The notes under the pieces: model-generated
The model's input: only the letters and a program-made list of their open reading frames with translations
What the model was told of the DNA's origin: nothing
The model's database searches: none
Shown here: positions 6,537 to 12,451 of the stretch, one piece after another
Numbering within the stretch: the first letter of the stretch is position 1
Layout of the letters: every line of letters begins with the position of its first letter
Origin: SIG480 sp045649265
GTDB lineage: Bacteria > Bacillota > Clostridia > Oscillospirales > JAAYXM01
Assembly (NCBI GenBank): GCA_045649265.1
Contig: JAZRPO010000048.1
Coordinates: forward strand, 1-12,451
Reading direction: 5' to 3'
Length of the DNA: 12,451 nucleotides
Made by a program: the position numbers and the translations under genes

Positions 6537-7883
6537 TTATTTTCCCACACAGAAGCGTGAGAAAATCTCGGAAATAACGGATTCCTGAGCATAGCTTCCC
6601 GTTATTTCGGCAAGTGTGTTTATTGCAGCTTCAACATCGCTTACGGCAAGATCGGGAAAAACACCGTCACGGAAAGCATCCGCCGCCGAAACAATCAAAT
6701 CTGTCGCACGGCTTATGGCAGAGGCATGGCGCGGATTTGTGATTACCTTTCCGTCACACGCAAGGTTTGATATGCCGACAGTCCGGGTTATGAGGTCGCG
6801 AAGCCGGTCAATAGCAAGGTTTTCCTTTGCGGAAACTTCAAGGGCAGGAAGCCCTTCAAAGAGCCTTGTATCAACAATACAGCCGAGGTCGTTTTTGTTT
6901 ATTACGCAAATGCTCGTCTTTTTTTGTGCAATGGATAAAACCTCAAGGTCATAATCGTTGAGCGGGCAAGAGCCGTCAAACACTGCAATTATAAGGTCAG
7001 AGGATTGCGCAGCATTGCGGCTTCTCTCAATACCAAGCCGCTCAGGCTCGGTTTCTGCATTGCGAAGACCTGCGGTATCAATCAGATGAAGGGGTATAGA
7101 GTTTATTGAAACGCTTTCCTCAACGGTGTCGCGAGTAGTTCCCTCAATATCGGTGACGATGCTTCGCTCAGTGCCGAGAAGAGCATTCAAAACAGAGGAT
7201 TTGCCTACATTTGGACGTCCAATGAGAGCTACTTTTACACCTGTGCGGAGAAGGTGCCCCTTTTGGAATGTGCCAAAGAGCACTCTTGCGCGCTCTGCAA
7301 CATCATAAAGAAATTTTGAAACCTCTTCGCGCTCGGTGTCTTCAATTCCGTCATCAGGATAGTCAACAAAAGCATAAAACTGCGCGGCAACAGAGGTGAG
7401 GGCAGCTGAGATTTCAGCTATTTCACGGCCAAGCACACCGTTCATCTGCTCTGCGGCATTTCTCGCCGCAAGCTCTGTTTCAGAATCAATAAGGTCAATC
7501 ACGGCTTCTGCTTGGGTTAAGTCCATTTTGTCGTTTAAAAACGCGCGCCTCGTAAACTCTCCCGGCTCGGCAGGGCAAGCTCCTGCGGAAAAGAGAGCTC
7601 GGAGCACGGCGGAGAGCACGGCGGTTGAGCCGTGGCAGAAGAACTCAACGGAATCTTCGCCCGTAAAGCTCTTTGGGCCTTTGAAAAAGACGGCCATTCC
7701 AAAATCAAGAACATCGCCCTTTTCGGATAAAAAGCGGCCTGTAACCATCTCGCGCGGGCGAGAAGAAAGCTCACCTGAAAAGACTTTGGATGATATTTTC
7801 AATGCATCATCGCCGGATATACGAATTATCCCGATTGCACTTCGGACAGGCGCGGTTGAAATAGCCGCAATAGTCTCTGACAT
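6537..7883 (-). CDS. mnmE: tRNA modification GTPase MnmE (tRNA uridine-5-carboxymethylaminomethyl synthesis)
   Basis: MnmE works with MnmG to install the 5-carboxymethylaminomethyl group on U34 of tRNAs reading NNA/NNG codons, using GTP and a folate one-carbon donor. The 448-residue protein has the full family layout: N-terminal folate-binding domain (starting SETIAAISTAPVRSAIGIIR, with FFCHGS and EFTRRAFLNDKMDLTQAEAV), a helical domain, an inserted G domain with G1 GRPNVGKSS (222-230), the K-loop/switch segment EGTTRDTVEE, G3 DTAG (269-272) and G4 NKND (329-332), and the C-terminal FCVGK with the conserved cysteine. I chose ATG 7883 because homologues start at this MSETIAAI-type sequence and GGGA lies nine bases upstream; ATG 7898 would add MGCVF with no ribosome binding site. 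mnmG and other usual partners are not in the window. No convincing promoter lies between it and the tRNA terminator upstream. Confidence 0.96.
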   Translation of the reverse strand: MSETIAAISTAPVRSAIGIIRISGDDALKISSKVFSGELSSRPREMVTGRFLSEKGDVLDFGMAVFFKGPKSFTGEDSVEFFCHGSTAVLSAVLRALFSAGACPAEPGEFTRRAFLNDKMDLTQAEAVIDLIDSETELAARNAAEQMNGVLGREIAEISAALTSVAAQFYAFVDYPDDGIEDTEREEVSKFLYDVAERARVLFGTFQKGHLLRTGVKVALIGRPNVGKSSVLNALLGTERSIVTDIEGTTRDTVEESVSINSIPLHLIDTAGLRNAETEPERLGIERSRNAAQSSDLIIAVFDGSCPLNDYDLEVLSIAQKKTSICVINKNDLGCIVDTRLFEGLPALEVSAKENLAIDRLRDLITRTVGISNLACDGKVITNPRHASAISRATDLIVSAADAFRDGVFPDLAVSDVEAAINTLAEITGSYAQESVISEIFSRFCVGK

Positions 7884-7907
7884 AAAAACACATCCCATTT
7901 TTTAGTC

Positions 7908-7939
7908 AAAAGAGCACTTGCCCAAGCAAGCGCTCTTTT
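7908..7939 (-). terminator. Rho-independent terminator after tRNA-Gly
   Basis: Read on the minus strand: AAAAGAGC, one mismatch, CTTGC, loop TTGG, GCAAG, mismatch, GCTCTTTT. The two five-base GC-containing arms are separated by one A-C mismatch and flanked by A and T runs. It begins a few bases beyond the tRNA 3' CCA and lies 24 bases upstream of the mnmE start. Confidence 0.85.
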
Positions 7940-7941
7940 TC

Positions 7942-8015
7942 TGGAGCAGGTGATGGGAATCGAACCCACGCTATCAGCTTGGGAAGCTGAAGTTCTGCCA
8001 TTAAACTACACCTGC
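7942..8015 (-). tRNA. tRNA-Gly (anticodon CCC)
   Basis: The 74-nt cloverleaf is read on the minus strand. The acceptor stem GCAGGTG (8015-8009) pairs with CACCTGC (7952-7946), followed by discriminator T and an encoded CCA (7944-7942). The D-arm region is GTTTAATGGCAGAAC. The anticodon stem TCAGC/GCTGA encloses the loop TTCCCAA, so the anticodon is CCC (plus-strand bases 7981-7983), reading GGG glycine codons. The T arm is TGGGT-TCGATTC-CCATC with the usual TTCGATTC loop. A near-consensus promoter lies just upstream and a terminator just downstream. Confidence 0.95.
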
Positions 8016-8035
8016 ACAAAAATTAACTGCCAATT

Positions 8036-8064
8036 ATTATAACACAAGTTTGGTAAATAGTCAA
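8036..8064 (-). promoter_or_regulatory. Promoter of tRNA-Gly
   Basis: On the minus strand: TTGACT (8064-8059), exactly 17 bases, TATAAT (8041-8036), preceded by TG to make TGTTATAAT, an extended -10. Predicted start of transcription is near 8029, about 14 bases before the mature tRNA 5' end. This is the strongest promoter in the window and probably also feeds mnmE by readthrough. Confidence 0.88.
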
Positions 8065-8071
8065 ATACAAA

Positions 8072-8109
8072 ATAATAGCCATAAAAGGCTTGACTTTTAT
8101 GGCTATTAT
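8072..8109 (-). terminator. Hairpin terminator after feoB
   Basis: Arms at 8072-8087 and 8094-8109 form a perfect 16-bp stem around a GCTTGA loop. The core is AATAGCCATAAAAG; only a few pairs are GC. On the minus strand it starts 7 bases after the feoB stop and is followed by TTTTG, a short U-tract. The stem is AT-rich, so termination may be incomplete. It lies directly upstream of the tRNA-Gly promoter. Confidence 0.75.
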
Positions 8110-8116
8110 GCGGAAT

Positions 8117-10216
8117 TTAAAAGAAATTTGCAACGAAATTAAAAAGCATACACGAAAGAACACCCAAAAGTGTCGGAAGTAAAAATGCAAGAAGTGTGAA
8201 GCGGAGCTTTCCTGCTTCTTTTTTTATTGTCAGCATAGTTGTGGAGCAGGGCCAGTGCATAACCACAAAAAGCATAAAGCAGATTGCTGTTTTCCAAGTC
8301 CAGCCGTTTGCGATCAAAAGCGATGAAATTGAGCTTAAGTCGCCGATTTCGGTGAGTGAGCCGCCGGCTGTATAAATCATTATCGCAAGAGGGAGAACAA
8401 TCTCGTTTGCGGGAAACCCCAGAATGAATGCGGCGAGGATAACCCCATCAAGCCCCATGAGCTTTGCAAAGGGATTTAAAAAGCTTGAGAGATAAGATAT
8501 GAGCGTCTCACCGTTTATTGAAACATTTGCACAAATCCATATGATAAGCCCGGCAGGTGCGGCAACTGCAGCTGCACGCCCGAGAACGAAAAGTGTTCGG
8601 TCAAAAACAGAGCGCATGAGCACCTTTGCTATCTGCGGCCTGCGGTATGGCGGGAGTTCGAGAGTAAAGTTTGAGGGAATTCCCCGGAGCACGGTGGAGG
8701 AAAGAAGCTTTGATGCGAAAAAGGTCATTCCTATCCCGATTAAAATCATCAGAACAAGAAAAAAAGACGCAAGCCCTGACTTTAAAATTCCGGCGGAGGT
8801 ACCGACAAAGAAGATGGTAATTATCGCGATTAATGACGGAAATCTTCCGTTGCAGGGAACAAGGGCGTTTGTGAGTATTGCGATAAGCCTCTCGCGCGGA
8901 GAATCAATTATCCGACATCCAACCACTCCTGCCGCGTTGCACCCAAACCCCATGCACATTGTAAGGCTTTGCTTTCCACATGCATTGCATTTCTTAAATG
9001 CACGGTCAAGGTTGAAGGCAATTCTCGGAAGATACCCCGAATCCTCCAATAAAGTAAAGAGCGGGAAAAATATTGCCATGGGAGGAAGCATAACTGAGAC
9101 AACCCATGCAAGCACGCGCCAGACCCCTGCTGTGAGCGCTGTTGCGATAACCTCGGGAACTTTGATTGAAAGTAAAAACGATTGAAGCGGCGCTTCAAAG
9201 CCGCCGAGTAGAGAGGAGAGATATGCAGAAGGGTAGTTTGCTCCTGCAATCGTCAGCCAGAAGATAAAAAGCAGCCCGAGAAGCATTATGGGAAATCCGG
9301 TCATGCGGCTTGTCAAGATTCTATCAAGCCGCCTCTCGCGCACAGTGTATCCGGTGCCGCCGGAAACGGAGTTTTTATAAATTCGCTCACCTTCAAGGAC
9401 AAGTTTTTCCGAAAGCTCGCAAAAAAGCCTTGATGAATCAGAGGCTGCAAGTGCTTTGCGTAGTTTTTGATTTTGACTTATCGAAACACAGTATTCGTGC
9501 TCAAATGTCGAGATAAAAGACTCGTCACGGCAGAGGTAACGCAATGCAGCAAAGCGAGGAAACGGACAGGTTGAGTTTTCCGATATTATACTAGTAATTG
9601 GGGAAAGCAGAGCCTCTGTTTCGTCAGAATACCTTATAATTCTCGAAGAATTTGAGCTGCAAGCCTCCGGTATCACATCAAGTATTTCGGAAAGCCCTTT
9701 TCCGCTCCTTGCCTCTGTTGCAACAACCGGTACTCCAAGTTCCTTCTGCAAAATTTCAAGGTCAATCGAAATGCCTTTTTTTCTCGCTTCATCCATTAAG
9801 TTAACACAAACTATGACCTTTGGAGTAATTTCACAAATCTGCAAAACAAGGTTTAAATTCCGTTCGAGCGATGTAGCATCGCATACAGTCACAACGCAGT
9901 CAGCCTTGCCGAAGCAGAGAAAATCACGGGCAATCACTTCCTCCGGGGAATGAGGGAAAAGAGAGTATGTACCCGGAATATCTACAAACAGAAAGCTCTT
10001 TCCGTTTCTTTCACAGTGGCCATATGCGCTTGAAATGGTTTTTCCGGGCCAATTGCCGGTGTGTTGATTCATGCCGGTAAATTCATTGAATATTGTGCTT
10101 TTTCCAACGTTGGGGTTACCCGCAAGAGCAACAACAGTTTCGTTATTTTTGCGTTTTGATGCAATCGCAGTTATGTCTCCCCGCCCCTCATGTGCAGAGG
10201 CTCTGGTAAGGCCCAT
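8117..10216 (-). CDS. feoB: Ferrous iron transport protein B
   Basis: The 699-residue protein has the FeoB layout: a cytosolic N-terminal GTPase-like domain followed by a membrane permease moving Fe(II) inward. The start MGLTRAS fits the short MGLT leader seen in clostridial FeoBs. The G domain shows G1 GNPNVGKS (33-40), NWPGKT (55-60, switch I), G3 DIPG (79-82) and G4 NLMD (139-142), then a helical guanine-nucleotide-dissociation region to about residue 290. From about residue 310, multiple hydrophobic helices carry the Gate motifs MGFGCNAAGVVGCR and ALVPCNGRFPSL, then GFPANEIVLPL and HWPCSTTML, whose cysteines are conserved in this subtype. ATG 10216 follows the feoA TAA directly (TAAATG), and the binding site GAGGTGAT lies within the end of feoA, so the two genes are translationally coupled. 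No feoC follows. A hairpin ends the unit. Confidence 0.96.
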   Translation of the reverse strand: MGLTRASAHEGRGDITAIASKRKNNETVVALAGNPNVGKSTIFNEFTGMNQHTGNWPGKTISSAYGHCERNGKSFLFVDIPGTYSLFPHSPEEVIARDFLCFGKADCVVTVCDATSLERNLNLVLQICEITPKVIVCVNLMDEARKKGISIDLEILQKELGVPVVATEARSGKGLSEILDVIPEACSSNSSRIIRYSDETEALLSPITSIISENSTCPFPRFAALRYLCRDESFISTFEHEYCVSISQNQKLRKALAASDSSRLFCELSEKLVLEGERIYKNSVSGGTGYTVRERRLDRILTSRMTGFPIMLLGLLFIFWLTIAGANYPSAYLSSLLGGFEAPLQSFLLSIKVPEVIATALTAGVWRVLAWVVSVMLPPMAIFFPLFTLLEDSGYLPRIAFNLDRAFKKCNACGKQSLTMCMGFGCNAAGVVGCRIIDSPRERLIAILTNALVPCNGRFPSLIAIITIFFVGTSAGILKSGLASFFLVLMILIGIGMTFFASKLLSSTVLRGIPSNFTLELPPYRRPQIAKVLMRSVFDRTLFVLGRAAAVAAPAGLIIWICANVSINGETLISYLSSFLNPFAKLMGLDGVILAAFILGFPANEIVLPLAIMIYTAGGSLTEIGDLSSISSLLIANGWTWKTAICFMLFVVMHWPCSTTMLTIKKEAGKLRFTLLAFLLPTLLGVLSCMLFNFVANFF

Positions 10217-10450
10217 TTATATCACCTCAACAAGTATTTTCTCAGATATCTCACACCGAAGAGCAATAATAGCTCCCCGAACGAGATAAGCCGTTGGGTC
10301 GCCGAGCGGGCTTCTCATAACGGATTCCACAACCGTTCCCGCAATGAAGCCGAGGTCAGAAAGGCGGTGGCTGTATTCTTCATTTTCAGGAAGCGACAAA
10401 ACTCTTGCGCTTTTTCCACACTCTATATTGCAAAGACTAAGTGTCTCCAT
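10217..10450 (-). CDS. feoA: Ferrous iron transport protein A (small SH3-like)
   Basis: A 77-residue cytosolic protein with the FeoA SH3-like fold. Visible family features are SHRLSDLGFIAGTVVE, SPLGDPTAYLVRGAIIALR and the C-terminal strand ILVEVI. FeoA is thought to bind the cytosolic part of FeoB and support ferrous iron uptake. Its stop directly abuts the feoB start, and its final codons carry the feoB ribosome binding site. A GGGAG lies ten bases upstream of ATG 10450, somewhat far. The 64 bases between the upstream terminator and this start show TATAAC- and TATACC-like -10 candidates, but no good -35 and no clear Fur-type palindrome, so its regulation cannot be read from the sequence. Confidence 0.93.
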   Translation of the reverse strand: METLSLCNIECGKSARVLSLPENEEYSHRLSDLGFIAGTVVESVMRSPLGDPTAYLVRGAIIALRCEISEKILVEVI

Positions 10451-10512
10451 TCAAGGTTCACTCCCAGTTATATTCTCGGTATACTTTATGCGGAGAAAGG
10501 TTTTGAGGTTAC

Positions 10513-10547
10513 AAAAAGGTGTTGCAAGCTATTCTTGCAACACCTTT
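10513..10547 (-). terminator. Rho-independent terminator after the four-cysteine small protein gene
   Basis: Arms AAAGGTGTTGCAAG (10515-10528) and CTTGCAACACCTTT (10534-10547) form a perfect 14-bp stem around the loop CTATT. On the minus strand the stem is followed by further T residues. It begins two bases beyond the stop of the 10550-10729 gene. It isolates that gene from feoA downstream. Confidence 0.93.
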
Positions 10548-10549
10548 AA

Positions 10550-10729
10550 TCAGTTTTGTTTTCTGACAATTGTGTATTCATCGCCCGGATGATAGTAGGG
10601 ACAGCCTTTTTTTGAAAAAATGTCAAACCTTGCGACATCGTCCTCATCCATATCTATAATGCAATAATAATCTCCGAGCTCATCGTCATATTCGTAGTTT
10701 AAGCAGTATTCACATTGTATTCCGTTCAT
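10550..10729 (-). CDS. Small acidic four-cysteine protein, probable metal-binding (DUF6472-like)
   Basis: A 59-residue protein beginning MNGIQCEYCLNYEYDDE. It has four cysteines: Cys6 and Cys9 (CxxC), Cys23 (YYC) and Cys43 (GCPYY), suggesting one zinc or other metal site. The middle is very acidic (DMDEDD, 26-31) and the tail reads HPGDEYTIVRKQN. The pattern matches my recollection of a clostridial family of unknown function, probably DUF6472, but I cannot check the number. I chose ATG 10729 because GGAGGG lies nine bases upstream. The in-frame ATG 10747 lacks a ribosome binding site and would lie about nine bases from the predicted transcript start. It forms a unit of its own, with strong promoter and terminator, divergent from a phosphohexomutase gene. 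No function is known to me. Confidence 0.82.
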   Translation of the reverse strand: MNGIQCEYCLNYEYDDELGDYYCIIDMDEDDVARFDIFSKKGCPYYHPGDEYTIVRKQN

Positions 10730-10762
10730 ACATTTATACCCTCCCATGTGAATGTCTTTTAT

Positions 10763-10791
10763 ATTATATCAGTATATTTCGACAAGGTCAA
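10763..10791 (-). promoter_or_regulatory. Promoter of the four-cysteine small protein gene
   Basis: On the minus strand: TTGACC (10791-10786), exactly 17 bases, TATAAT (10768-10763). Predicted transcript start near 10756. The -35 box lies inside a near-perfect palindrome (10780-10806), so a repressor bound there would block it. Confidence 0.8.
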
Positions 10792-10806
10792 ATATTTGAT
10801 TTGTCG
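10780..10806. promoter_or_regulatory. Candidate operator: 27-bp near-perfect palindrome between divergent promoters
   Basis: The left half is CGACAA (10780-10785), GG, TCAAAT (10788-10793); the right half is ATTTGA (10794-10799), T, TTGTCG (10801-10806). Twelve base pairs of dyad symmetry are interrupted only by GG against T. It covers the -35 of the minus-strand promoter and ends four bases before the -35 of the plus-strand promoter. There is no T-run and no gene end, so it is not a terminator. The size fits a dimeric regulator site, but the regulator is unknown. Confidence 0.5.
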
Positions 10807-10809
10807 CCA

Positions 10810-10838
10810 TTGTAAAACAAAAGTAAATGTGGTAGAAT
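10810..10838 (+). promoter_or_regulatory. Extended -10 promoter of the phosphohexomutase gene
   Basis: TTGTAA (10810-10815), 17-base spacer, TAGAAT (10833-10838), with TG at 10830-10831 (TGGTAGAAT). Predicted start near 10845, giving a leader of about 46 bases before ATG 10891. The stretch ATGTGGTA-NN-ATAAAT matches the promoter of the Tet-like GTPase gene (125-140). Confidence 0.7.
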
Positions 10839-10890
10839 AAATAAAGAAAATTTGCAAAAGTTTAAAATATTTTTCATGGAGGAAAATAGA

Positions 10891-12396
10891 ATGGAATACA
10901 AGAAACTTCAAAACGGAAGCGACATCCGAGGTGTTGCAATTGCAGGTGTTGAGGGCCAGCCGGTCACATTGACGGAAGAAGCAAGCCGTGATATAGGGCG
11001 CGGATTTGCCGTATGGCTTTCTCGAAAAAAGGGGAAAACTTTGGGGCTTCGGGTCGCAGTAGGCCGTGATTCGCGTCTTTCGGGCGAAGAGCTTTCGGGC
11101 TTTATTTGTGAGGCTATGGCGGAGCAGGGGGTTGAGGTCACAGATTTTGGTATGGCAAGTACGCCTGCGATGTTTATGGCGACAATAACTGAAGGATATG
11201 AGTTTGACGGTACGGTTATGATTACCGCAAGCCACCTTCCGTTTAACCGCAACGGTTTTAAGTTCTTCACTTGTGACGGAGGCCTCGAATCTGCAAATAT
11301 CAAGGAAATTCTCGCATTTGCAGAGGGCGATGAAAAAACCGGTGCAACAGGCGGAAGGATAGTCCGTGGCGAATTTATGGATACATATGCAAAAATCCTT
11401 GCCGATAAAATCCGAAACGCAACAGGCGATGATAAGCCGCTTGAAGGATTTAAAATCGTTGTTGATGCGGGTAACGGTGCAGGCGGCTTCTATGTAGATA
11501 AGGTTTTAAAACCACTTGGAGCGACTACAGACGGCAGCCGCTTCCTCGATCCCGACGGTTCATTCCCGAATCATATCCCGAATCCTGAGGATAAAGAGGC
11601 AATGAAGAGCATTACCGAGGCTGTAAAAACCTCCGGCGCAGACCTCGGAATCATCTTTGACACCGATGTTGACCGTGCAGGTGCAGTTCTCTCAGACGGC
11701 AGTGAGCTCAATCGCAACCGCATTATAGCAATGCTTTCGGCAATCCTTCTCAGAGAGCATCCGGGCACAACTATTGTTACCGACTCTATAACTTCAACAG
11801 GCCTTGCAGCGTTCATAAAGGAAAAGGGCGGAATCCACCATCGCTTCAAGCGCGGATACCGCAACGTTATCAATGAATCAATCCGATTGAATAACGAGGG
11901 GCAGGACAGCCAGCTTGCCATTGAAACGTCGGGCCATGGCGCATTAAAGGAAAACTACTTCCTCGATGACGGTGCATATCTCGTAACAAAGCTTCTTATT
12001 GAGCTTGCTCGCGGAAAGCGCGAGGGATATACTCTCGAATCACTGATTGAAACTCTTTGCGAGCCGAAGGAGAGCGTGGAGTTCCGAATGAACATCGTGC
12101 TTGACGACTTTAAGGCATACGGCCAGAGCGTTATTGACGAGCTTAAAGCTTTTGCCGAAACAAAATGCGGTTGGAGCCTTGAAGCGAGCAATTATGAGGG
12201 CGTTCGCGTAAATCTTGACAAGGACCACGGAAACGGTTGGTTCCTTCTACGCCTCTCGCTTCATGACCCGCTTCTCCCGCTCAACATCGAAAGCGACGAA
12301 GTTGGCGGCGCCAAGAAGATTGCAGCAGAGCTTTCAGAGTTCATCAAGGGCTATGACAAGCTTTCGGCAGATGCTTTCTTAAGCTTTGCGAAATAA
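10891..12396 (+). CDS. Alpha-D-phosphohexomutase (phosphomannomutase/phosphoglucomutase family)
   Basis: The 501-residue cytosolic enzyme moves phosphate between C1 and C6 of a hexose through a phosphoserine. Domain I: SDIRG (10-14), VGRDSR (57-62) and the active-site loop TASHLPFNRNG (112-122), with Ser114 the phosphoserine. Domain II carries the metal-binding loop FDTDVDR (256-262; Asp257, Asp259, Asp261). Domain III has the sugar-binding loop ETSGH (345-349). Domain IV holds the phosphate-binding region EGVRVNLD and RLSLHDPLLPLNIES. Three loops depart from the common family forms (TASHNP, GDGDxDR, GExSGH), placing it in a divergent subfamily whose substrate could be glucose- or mannose-phosphate. 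I chose ATG 10891, with GGAGG eight bases upstream; a TTG at 10852 would lie just after the predicted transcript start. It could link the galactose genes to glycolysis, but it is transcribed separately. Confidence 0.92.
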   Translation: MEYKKLQNGSDIRGVAIAGVEGQPVTLTEEASRDIGRGFAVWLSRKKGKTLGLRVAVGRDSRLSGEELSGFICEAMAEQGVEVTDFGMASTPAMFMATITEGYEFDGTVMITASHLPFNRNGFKFFTCDGGLESANIKEILAFAEGDEKTGATGGRIVRGEFMDTYAKILADKIRNATGDDKPLEGFKIVVDAGNGAGGFYVDKVLKPLGATTDGSRFLDPDGSFPNHIPNPEDKEAMKSITEAVKTSGADLGIIFDTDVDRAGAVLSDGSELNRNRIIAMLSAILLREHPGTTIVTDSITSTGLAAFIKEKGGIHHRFKRGYRNVINESIRLNNEGQDSQLAIETSGHGALKENYFLDDGAYLVTKLLIELARGKREGYTLESLIETLCEPKESVEFRMNIVLDDFKAYGQSVIDELKAFAETKCGWSLEASNYEGVRVNLDKDHGNGWFLLRLSLHDPLLPLNIESDEVGGAKKIAAELSEFIKGYDKLSADAFLSFAK

Positions 12397-12407
12397 TTTA
12401 ATAATCG

Positions 12408-12439
12408 AAAATGGCAGGCTAAAAATGCCTGCCATTTTT
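12408..12439 (+). terminator. Rho-independent terminator after the phosphohexomutase gene
   Basis: AAAATGGCAGGC (12408-12419), loop TAAAAAT, GCCTGCCATTTTT (12427-12439). A perfect 12-bp stem with a T-run, 11 bases after the stop at 12396. Confidence 0.94.
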
Positions 12440-12451
12440 ACTTGTTTTAAC

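Noticed and set aside
7396..7905. Plus-strand open frame (169 codons) opposite the N-terminal part of mnmE
   Set aside because: It is the antisense of conserved mnmE coding sequence, with serine/alanine/arginine-rich composition typical of shadow frames.
7904..7909. TTGACT on the minus strand as a -35 box for mnmE
   Set aside because: With 16-18 bases spacing, the -10 would overlap the mnmE start codon, leaving no usable leader.
8071..8109. The 16-bp hairpin as a mobile-element end or attachment site beside the tRNA gene
   Set aside because: No integrase, no repeat of the tRNA 3' end, and the position just after the feoB stop fits a simple terminator.
8499..9185. Long plus-strand open frame (228 codons) opposite feoB
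   Set aside because: It lies wholly inside feoB on the other strand, has no ribosome binding site, and shows no recognisable domain; feoB has complete family motifs.
10451..10512. Fur/DtxR-type operator upstream of feoA
   Set aside because: I looked for an extended palindrome near the TATAAC and TATACC candidates and saw none; iron control is expected from family knowledge but not shown here.
1..12451. CRISPR array, insertion sequence, toxin-antitoxin, phage or biosynthetic cluster
   Set aside because: No regularly spaced repeats, no transposase or integrase motifs, and every long coding frame is accounted for by recognised housekeeping-type families.

Overview
This window looks like ordinary chromosome from a Bacillota bacterium of class Clostridia, most likely an uncultured gut-type Oscillospiraceae/Christensenellales relative. 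The signs are strong GGAGG-type ribosome binding sites, AT-rich hairpin terminators with U-tracts, TTGACN-17-TATAAT promoters (several with an extended TG motif), a type 2 GalT, a clostridial GalK subtype with GNHTDHQGG in motif 1, and a small four-cysteine protein of a type seen in clostridia. The lineage is inferred from gene content only. There is no transposase, phage gene, CRISPR array or obvious composition break. No intergenic space exceeds about 165 bases.

Layout, left to right. Bases 1-79 hold the last 25 codons of a gene ending in a zinc-ribbon-like CPKC, followed by a hairpin terminator. A Tet(M)-like/EF-G-like translational GTPase follows (153-2054, +) with its own promoter. Next comes a compact plus-strand Leloir cluster, galK-galE-galT (2113-5767), whose genes nearly touch or overlap. 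A membrane-anchored GH25 muramidase (5764-6510) overlaps galT by four bases and closes the operon in a bidirectional terminator. On the minus strand, converging on that terminator, lies mnmE (6537-7883). Upstream of it are a tRNA-Gly(CCC) terminator, the tRNA gene (7942-8015) and a near-consensus promoter. Further right on the minus strand are feoB (8117-10216) and feoA (10217-10450), with a hairpin after feoB. Then comes a single-gene minus-strand unit (10550-10729) for a 59-residue four-cysteine protein, with clear promoter and terminator. Divergent from it is a plus-strand alpha-D-phosphohexomutase (10891-12396) with its own terminator at the window end.

How the genes fit together. GalK, GalE and GalT convert galactose to glucose-1-phosphate through UDP-sugars. 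A phosphohexomutase such as the one at the right end could pass hexose-1-phosphate to glycolysis, but it is a separate unit and its substrate is not fixed by sequence. MnmE modifies wobble uridines of tRNAs; FeoA/FeoB import ferrous iron; the Tet-like GTPase acts on the ribosome.

I did not find a clearly new system. The points most worth a second look are a near-perfect 27-bp palindrome between the divergent promoters at 10763-10838, the GH25 muramidase tied to the galactose operon, the chromosomal Tet-like GTPase, the four-cysteine protein, and mnmE having no obvious promoter of its own behind a tRNA terminator.
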